Positions 35,901 to 44,900 of a DNA stretch of 64,000 nt are shown one piece after another. The stretch is taken from contig OZ024877.1 of assembly GCA_964017185.1 (NCBI GenBank), positions 8,578,701-8,642,700 of the forward strand, given 5' to 3'. The notes beneath the pieces are model-generated. The model was not told the origin of the DNA. It saw nothing but the letters and a program-made list of their open reading frames with translations, and did not search any database. Origin of the DNA: Rugalucina vietnamica. Its lineage: Eukaryota > Mollusca > Bivalvia > Lucinida > Lucinidae. The position numbers and the translations under genes are program-made. Within the stretch, counting starts at the first letter, position 1; each line of letters begins with the position of its first letter.

Positions 35901-38900
35901 AAGTTAATAAGTTGAAATTTCAACTTAAGAAGTCGACATTTCAACATAACAAGTCGTAAATTCAACTTGTTAAGTTGAAATTTCAACTTGTTAAGTTGAA
36001 ATTTCAACTTAACAAGTCGAAATTTCAAGTTAATAAGTTGAAATTTCAACTTAACAAGTCGAAATTTCAAGTTAATAAGTTGAAATTTCAACTTAAGAAG
36101 TCGACATTTCAACATAACAAGTCGTAAATTCAACTTGTTAAGTTGAAATTTCAGCTTGTTAAGTTGAAATTTCAACTTAACAAGTCGAAATTTCAAGTTA
36201 ATAAGTTGAAATTTCAACTTAACAAGTCGAAATTTCAAGTTAATAAGTTGAAATTTCAACTTAACAAGTCGAAATTTCAACTTAACAAGTCGTAATTTCA
36301 ACTTGTTAAGTTGAAATTTCAACTTAACAAGTTGAAATTTCAACTTAACAAGTCGAAATTTCAAATTAATAAGTTGAAATTTCAACTTAACAAGTCGAAA
36401 TTTCAACTTAACAAGTCGAAATTTCAACTTAACAAGTCGAAATTTCAACTTAACAAGTCGAAATTTCAACATGCGAAGTCGTATTTTCAACTTACCAAGT
36501 CGTAATTTTGACTTAAAAATGCGTTATATCAAGTTGACAAGTCAAAATTTCAACTTGTTAAGTTGAATTTTTGACTTGCTATCTCGTAATTTCAACTTGT
36601 CAAGTCGTATTTTTGACTTGTGATCTCGTTATTACGAGATGAAAAAAAAATCACTTGAGCCTAATACGCTTCCGTAAATTTCATCTCAATTAATCAATAC
36701 ACATTTTTAAAACAACTCAACTTTGCATATATTTTTGAACTTAGATATTTCCCACTTTACTTATTGTCATAAGATTTTTTTCTTTCAAAACTTTTAAGCA
36801 AGTTGTAGATAAAAAAAATAATAATAATATAAAAAAAATAATAATATCAATAATGATAATAATAAAAAAAATATTTAAGGGAGGTAACTCAAAACCTTGA
36901 ACAGACACTAGTAATAATAATAACAAATAATGCTAATGAAAATAAAAAAAAAATAACATAGATCTACTATTTATATGGATTAAAATAAGAATAAAATAGA
37001 TATAATAATAGTAATAATGAAAATAAAATATATATATATATAATAATAATGAAAATAAAAAATAAAAAAAAAAAATGAAATCCATAAATTAAAAATAATA
37101 TTCACATATTCATGACGTTAGCTGTATTGGTACAAAGAATACATACCCTGAGCATTATAGTGAGAGACTATTTCCCTAAAGATGGCCACTAAGTAACATG
37201 AACTAGTAACATTTGAATACATGCATCAAAGGTGCAAAAAGTACAAAAATGACACTAAAACATGAAACAAATAGAACCACAACAGAATTTTCACCTTAGA
37301 TGAAGTGACAAAATTTAATGAACGCATGCACTCTTGACACGTCGCGACACTGTGAGTAATCTCTGACTTCCAGATTTTTGGCCTGTGACTTCCAAATCTT
37401 AAAGGGTGGAAGTCATGACTTCCTGATCCAAAAAGTTAGTGCAAGCACTGCCTGAGACGCTCAATTATTTGAAAAGTGGCCTTAAACATTCAAAGATTAT
37501 TGAACATGATGGACAGAATCGGTTGGCTTTGCAACGATAAGTGTTCATTACAGACAGAAGCGGTTGCACTGTCAACGATAACTGTTCACCAAAGATGAAA
37601 TCATTCAAAAAGGTGAAAATGTTTAAACAATATCTCTTCCTGATACACTTATCTATCTGAAAAGCCTTGTCCTGGATGTGTGAATCAGTAAATGCAATTT
37701 TCAAATATTATTGTACATGATAGACAAAATCGGTTGAGTTTGCAACGATAACTGTTCATTACAGACAGTTATGGTTGCATTGTCAACGATAACTGTTCAC
37801 GACGGGTAAAATGATTCAAAACAGCCAAACATCAAACAATTTCTGCACCTGAGACGCCCAACTATTTGAAAAGAGGCTGTCTAATTCAGTCATTAAACAT
37901 TCAAAGATTATTGTACATGATGGACAGAATCGGGTGGTTTTGCAACGATAAGTGTTCATTACAGACAGAAGCGGTTGCACTGTCAACGATAACTGTTCAC
38001 CAAAGATGAAATCATTCAAAAAGGTGAAAACGTTTAAACAATATTTGTTCCTGACACACTTAACTATCTGAAAAGCCTTGTCCTGGATGTGTGAATCAGC
38101 AAATGCAATTTTTAAATATTATTGTACATGATAGACAGAACAGGTTGAGTTTGCAACGATAACTGTTCATTACAGACAGTTATGGTTGCATTGCCAACGA
38201 TAACTGTTCACGACGGGTAAAATGATTCAAAACAGCCAAACTTCAAACAATTACTGCACCTGAGACGTTCAACTCTTTGAAAAGAGGCTGTCTAATTCAG
38301 TCATTAAACATTCAAAGATTATTGTTCATTACAGACAGAAGCGATTGCACTGTCAACGATAACTGTTCACCATAGATGAAATCATTCAAATCAGTGAAAA
38401 ACGTTTAAACAATATCTGTTCGTGATACACTAAACTATCTGGATGTGTGAATCAGTAAATGTGAAAAATGTTTAAACAATATCTGTTCGTGATACACGAG
38501 ACGCTTAACTATTTGAAAAAGAGGCTGTCTAATTCAGTCATTAAACATTCAAAGATTATTGTACATGATTGTCAGAATCAGTTGGCTTTGCAACAATAAA
38601 TGTTCATTACAGACAGAAGCGGCTGCACAGTCAACGATAATTGTTCACCACAGATGAAATCATTCAAATCAGTGAAAAACATTTAAACAATATCTGTTCG
38701 TGATACACTAAACTATCTGGATGTGTGAATCAGTAAATGAAATATTCAAACATTATATGATAGACACACCCGGTTGAGTTTGCAACAATAACTGTTCATT
38801 ACAGACACTTATAGTTGCATTGTCGACGATAACTGTTTACGACAGGTAAAAGTACCCATGATCAGGACGAAAACTTGATCACACTAAACTGTTATGAAGT

Positions 38901-41900
38901 GCATGCAATCAGATATAAAATGTCCTGCTGTGGAGAAGATAGGATAGGTTGTATCGTATCGTATGCTATTGAAATAAACGTTAGAAATAAGCAAAAAAAC
39001 TCGATATGCCTTTTACAGATTGAGACAATGGTAGGTATTATATCAACAAAATATGTTAATCAATTTCTTCCTTTATGAAACTGTAAACACTCGGGTTCTC
39101 TGTTTTAAAAGTTTAAAAGTAGTCGATGTCTGTTTACAGCTGTGAAATGCTTTATAGTGCACATAGTAAAACTGTCGTCCTCAGACATCGACGATAACAC
39201 CTTAAAGCAGGTCCTCCGATAGCTATACCACCTACCTCCGGACACTGCAACCACAGTAAATATGACCCTGCCGTCAAGAACTACAAAAGGGTACTTCATG
39301 CCTTAGCAAGGTTTTCAGGATGTCTGCACAAGATATGATAAAACAGGTTAAAGATTGCATCAGTTCTAATAAAATACAAAAGATGAATATAACCATGCAT
39401 GTAAACAAATGAATTAAAAATATCTGTTGAAAATTCTGTATTTCCCGATTCAAACGTCATTTAGGGTCAAACGAATACAGTCCAAACCCATTTTATGCAG
39501 TGTGTCCGTTGGTTCGTATACGAAAAATGATATTCATAAACGATATGTATGTTTTTCAGATCTCTAAACGCAATCCTATCAAAAATAATAAGAGTTGTCG
39601 CATGATAGCGTAGCTCGACTGCATTTGGTTCTGTCAAACTGGAGCCAACTCTAACTCACCACACAGACATCCCAAGGCCATGATGATATAAGGCAAATTC
39701 ATTTTACTATGAAATATAGCTATAACTATTTTGAAGTCAAAAATTCGGTGCTATCTACCCATAACCATGTAAAATCTTGATCACACATCTCTTGCTGTAG
39801 AAGATACAAGGCAAAATCACTAAACCATGAAATTTGATCTCAGTGACCAATGATTACTTTCTGGTCAAAAGGCTGGTCATACTCACAAATTATATGAGAA
39901 AAGCCTGTTCATATACCAACTGAGCATCAAGATATAAGGCAAAATCAACGGACCATGAAATTAGGTCACAAAGTCCCTTGACTGCTTTTGGGTCAAATGT
40001 CTGGTCGTACTCACTCATCTGAAAGAAGCATGCTTACATACCAACTGAGTGTCAAGCTATAAAGCAAAATTACTGGACCATGAAGTTAGGTCACCGTGAC
40101 CTATGACTACTTTAAGGTGAAAGGCCTGGTCATACTCGTTCATTATCTGAAGGAAGCATTTTCATATACCAACTGGGTTTTAAGATATAAGACAAAATCA
40201 CTGGGCCATGAAATTATGTTATTGTGACCTATGACTACTTTTGGGTCAAAGGTCTGGTTATACTTACTTATTATCTAAAAGAAGCCTGTTCCTTTACCAA
40301 CTGAGAGTCAAGATATAAGACAAAATCACTGGATCATGAAATTAGGTCACTGTGATCTATGACTACTTTTAGGTCAAAGGTCTAGTCATACTCACTCATT
40401 ATCCGAAGGAAGCATGTTCAAAAACCAACTAAGTGTCAAGATATAAGACAAAATCAGTGGACCATGAGATTTGGTCACTGTGACCTATGACAACTTTTGT
40501 GTCAAAGGTCTGGACCTACTTACTCATTTTCTGAAAGAAGCATGTTCCTGTACCAACAGAGTGTCAAGATATATTACAAAATCACTGGACCATGAAATTA
40601 GGTCGCAGTGACCTATGTCAACTTTCAGGTCAAATATCTGGTCATACTCACTCATTATCTATGAGAAGCATGTTCCTATACCAACCGAGTGTCAAAAAAT
40701 AAGGAAAAATCACTGGACCATGAAATAAGGTCACTGTGGCCTATGACTACTTTTGGGTCAAAGGTCTGGTCATACTCACTCATTATCTGAAGGAGGCATG
40801 TTCAAATACCGACTAAGTGTCAAGATATAAGACAATTAGGTCGCAGTGACCTATGACAACTTTCAGGTCAAATATCTGGTCATACTCACTAATAATCTAT
40901 GAGAAGCATGTTCCTATACCAACCGAGTGTCAAAAAATAAGGCAAAATCACTGGACCATGAAATTAGGTCACTGTGACCTATGACTACTTTTAGGTCAAA
41001 GGTCTGGTCATACTCACTCATTATCTGAAGGAAGCATGTTCAAATACCAACTAAGTGTCAAGATATAAGACAAAATCAGTGGACCATGAGATTTGGTCAC
41101 TGTGACCTATGATTACTTTCAGGTCAAAATTCTATTCATATTTACTCATTATCTGAAAGAAGCATGTTCCTATACCAACTGAGTGTCAAGATATAAGACA
41201 AAATCACTGGACCATGAAATTAGGTCATTGTGACCTATGACTTCTTTTGGGTTAAGGGTCTGGTCATACATACTTATTATCCGAAAGAAGTATGTTCTTA
41301 TACCAACTGGGTGTCAAGGTGTAAAAGAAAAAAAAACAAACATTTTAAGCTGTTCTAGTTTTCAACCTCTAGCCCCACCCCCAGGCATGTACCCTGGTGT
41401 CGGATGTCACGTAATAAAAGCTAAGTTGACAGTGCACCAATGGCCCAAGTATGAATGCTTTCTGATCTACAGCTATCAAGATATGAATTAAAATGTAAAT
41501 TTTGGCTAATTTATGAAAGTGTTTTAGATTTAACCTCTAACTCCACCCCTAGCATGAACACAGGAGCCCAATGCACCAACCCTACAGGATAGATGTGGTA
41601 CAAGTATGAATGCTTTCTGGTAAGCGGTTGTCAAGAAAATGACTTCTAGAAAATTATATCGCAAAACAGCCAAATTTTGAAAATGTTCTAGATTTTAACC
41701 TCTTGCCCCACCCCCCGCCATGGACCTAGGAGCCTCGAATGAAAGGCAACCAACCCTACGGGTTATCTATGGTCCAAGTTTAAATCCTCTCTGATAAGTT
41801 ATTGCCAAGATCTAGACTTCTAGAAAACTATACCACAGAACAGAAGGTGTTCTAGATTTTAACCTCTAGTCCCACCCCCGGGCATAGACATATGGGTGTG

Positions 41901-44900
41901 ATTCATAGAATGAAAGCCAGCCTAACAGGGTACCTATGGTCCAAGTTTAAATCTTCTCTGATAAGTAGTTGCCAAGATCTGGACTTCTAGAAGGGTACGT
42001 ATGATATGATCAAAGTATTTATGCTGTCAAGACATAGACACCTGCAAAATTAGACCTCAGAAAAGCCATTTTATGGTGGTCTGTATATTAACCTCAAGCC
42101 CCACCCCGGGATTCATTGCCTTGGAATGAAAGCCTGGCATACAGGGTGCCTATGGCCCAAGTATGAATGATTTTCGGTAAGTGGTTGTCAAGGTATGCAC
42201 TAACCGAAACGGTTTAACATCATTAAGCAAATATCGTGGTGTTCTACGAAAATGGACAGATATCGTTGAAAGTAAATTATAAACCTACATGCTCAACGAT
42301 AACTGTCCATTTAGCTTGTGGACAGTTATCGTTGCGGCTGCAACGATAAGTGTCCATGGTGGACTGTTATCGTTGATGGACAGTTATCGGTGCTACATCG
42401 CCATATTTGATCAGTTATACATATACTTGACTGTCATAACCCCAAACTTGGATGTATAATGCTAGGCATGGTTGATGTAAAGATTACAAATTTTACTTTA
42501 TTTACACCACAGCGGCCTCCACTGGCATGTCCACTGTCAAAATTACAGCCCAATCAGACTTTTCATGGTGGAATTATGGAGTCTCAAGCAAGGTCACCAC
42601 TAATGTCAACCCTATTTATTGTAAATTCAGCAGGATAAGGGTTAAATACTTCAATCTTAACAATATGAGGGATCAAGGAAAGAAAAGTGAATGGATTTAC
42701 TCACAATTTTAGAATTCTACTGAGCTCTTTTGAGTAACCACTAGGTAGATCAGGAGGATCTCCCTCAACTATTTTATACATCACAGCCATTAGACTTGTA
42801 CCATTAAATGCATGATCCAAGGCACACAACTCATATAGTATACAACCTATTGACCTGAAATGTGGATATCAAAATTACAAGTTTGTAAACAACAAATGTG
42901 AATCACAAAATCAAACAACACACAAAAACAAACCCATCTACTCCATGTGGGGAAAAACACAGTAAATGTGACTACACATAAAGCATGCAATATAACTGTT
43001 TTATGTACGAGTATAGAATTTAGAATCTTTAATTAATACATGTATGCAACACATTAGCAGGCTGTTTTGAGTGCTATTCTACTTTTGCTTAGTCAAAGGC
43101 CTCCTACAGAATCGTTCTAAGAGAGATAAAGCAAAGTTCCATATAGCAAGCCAATAAAACACCGATGACTTACCATCTTCTGTAACTGTACAGCCTGGTT
43201 TGTGTCGGACCTGGTCGAAATCCCAAATTGTTGGTTTCCTCACGCACAGGCTCATTTCATAAAATTGAGGAACTTACCAGACATCAGATTTTGAATTATA
43301 TCCCTCATGTTTTAGCACCTCAGGACTCATATAATATGGGGTACCAGTAAATGTGGAAGCTAGATCACTGGTCCCCATTAATATTCTACTGATACCAAAG
43401 TCTCCTATCTTCACTACGTTGTTCTTTAAGAATATATTCCTACAGAATAGAAAATAAAACCCTTGACAAGATGACTCACTGGCTTAGTTTGTCTTACAAT
43501 TCCATCTTTTAACATGGCTAATCAAACAGGTCCAAAGCACATTACTTGACATAATACAAATACCAAAATTTAGGAACACAGACTGATGAGATGATTCATG
43601 AGTTTGGAACTATGCTGTTACGAAAACTTTGTCCATGCAATACTGTAGATCCGGAAATATTCGCGAGAACTTAATTTTCACTAATATTCGTGAATTGATT
43701 GACTCGCGAATTCAAAGTTCTTGCTAATAAAGAGTCACTATAAACTTTATAGAATATATGGGTACTCACTTGCGAATTCAAGAACTTGCTAATAATTTGG
43801 AAATAGAAAATTCTTGAAATAAAAGTCACGCGAAAATTTCCGAATTTACAGTATACAGAGATTTTTTTCAGCTGAAAAAATTGAAAATTTTGTTGGAAAA
43901 TCTTAATGTTTTTACTCAGAACATAGATTGTGGGTACACATTAAAACCACCTCACAAAAGTGGGTGTTAAGGGGGTATGATCTTCAAGGACATGTTTTCC
44001 TGATGGCTTGTTTGTGGGGATTCAATGGACCATTTTAACACATTATTTTGGTGCAATCTAAACAGTAATTACTCATAGTAAGGTCATGCCATTTGCAGTT
44101 TTCAATTTCTTAGTGTAATTTAATTGTTATAGTCTTTCAAATCTCTTAACTTTCCTAAATATACATCTGAATTTGACACTAAGAAAGTAATATTTTATTG
44201 TAATACCTAGTTTTGAGATCTCTGTGTAGTACCCTTCTTGAGTGCATATAGTGTACGGCCAATAGCAACTGTACAAACCAGTCCATAACCGTCTTCTCAT
44301 CAAATGTTTTCTTGGTCTTCTTGGAGTCATTGATCAAAGCATCTAGATCTCCTCCCTGCAAGATATGAGCAGTGTCATAAGAAATGAAACACGTGTATGG
44401 TTCCGGGTCATTTCGGCCCATAACCATTTCGGCCCATGACCACTTCGGCCCATGACCTTTTCGGCCCATACCATTTCGGCCCATAACCAGTTCTGCCCTT
44501 AATCTTTATTTTATGAACATATAGTGTCTTTTGGGTGTCCTATTTTTAGCTATGCGATATTCTGGGGGTTTGTTACCAATTTCATTAGAGAATAAGAAGC
44601 TCATGGAACTTGGTACTAATGTTCTCTACTGTGATTTTGGGTCGTATGGGGGTACGAGTAGTAATGGTTACAACGTCTCTACTTTTGAATGATGCAAACT
44701 TGGGATCGGTGAGTATTTCACTATTTTTAAATGTTCTTATATTGTGTTTATCTGTGATTATTGACATCTCTCAAAGAAAGCAAAATGAAATCTAAAACTA
44801 GTAAACAAAATTTCCCACATTTGACCCCACAAGACCCTAATTCGCAGAGATATAATCTAGTGTTAAAACAGGCAAAAATTATAAATAAGAAAATGCCAAA

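Larger units (their letters stand above)
32626..36676. mobile_element. 4.05-kb inverted-repeat element built from 21-bp palindromic units
   Basis: TACGGAAGCGTATTAGGCTC at 32626 is inverted at the right, ending CTTCCGTA at 36676. Each ~0.9-kb arm (32626-33520, 35750-36676) starts with ATCTCGTAATAACGAGAT and then repeats the 21-bp unit TTAAGTTGAAATTTCGACTTG, or the variant with AAATTTCAACTTATTAA. The 18-mer AAGTTGAAATTTCAACTT is its own complement. The long frames here (225-288 codons, KLKFRLV heptads on both strands) only reflect a 21-bp period. The 2.2-kb spacer holds a SINE and MITEs, no transposase. Confidence 0.85.
32215..37450. mobile_element. 5.2-kb non-autonomous hAT-type transposon
   Basis: A 14-bp inverted tip, CAGTGCTTGCACTA at 32215 and TAGTGCAAGCACTG ending 37450. 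Perfect 8-bp duplication CCTGAGAC (32207-32214, 37451-37458). A CAGTG tip with an 8-bp duplication is the hAT signature. Uninterrupted copies of the array ('ctgcacctgagacg' near 37847 and 38260) show the empty site. Subterminal DNA is repeat-like ('acgtcagctgacttcc', 'tgacttccaaatct'). No transposase frame; most of the length is the nested element 32626-36676. Confidence 0.9.
29658..42398. mobile_element. 12.7-kb composite foldback element filling NEK11 intron 5
   Basis: ATGTAGCACCGATAACTGTCC at the left (29658) is inverted at the right, ending GGTGCTACAT at 42398. The inverted match runs ~100 bp through alternating AACGATAACTGTCC and its complement. CGCC flanks both sides (29654-29657, 42399-42402). 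Inside the tips lie inverted arms of tandem repeats: a ~180-bp unit with 'gaagtccagatcttgacaac' (30040-30890; inverse 41340-42190) and a 128-bp unit with AGGTCA palindromes (30890-31510; inverse 39690-41330). The centre is a direct array with CAACGATAACTGTTCA (31510-32206, 37451-38850), broken by a hAT element. Without it, intron 5 would be only ~630 bp. No coding frame. Confidence 0.8.

Noticed and set aside
32798..36505. Long open frames of 225-288 codons on both strands (KLKFRLV and NKSKFQ heptads)
   Set aside because: They arise from a 21-bp near-palindromic repeat, which stays open on both strands at once. No domain, no splice context, and they lie in transposon arms.
44179..44484. Extension of the NEK11 exon 3 frame upstream ([14 protein letters not shown])
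   Set aside because: This is the GGCCGAAAT foldback read through. The acceptor at 44356-44357 and the phase of exon 2 set the true border.
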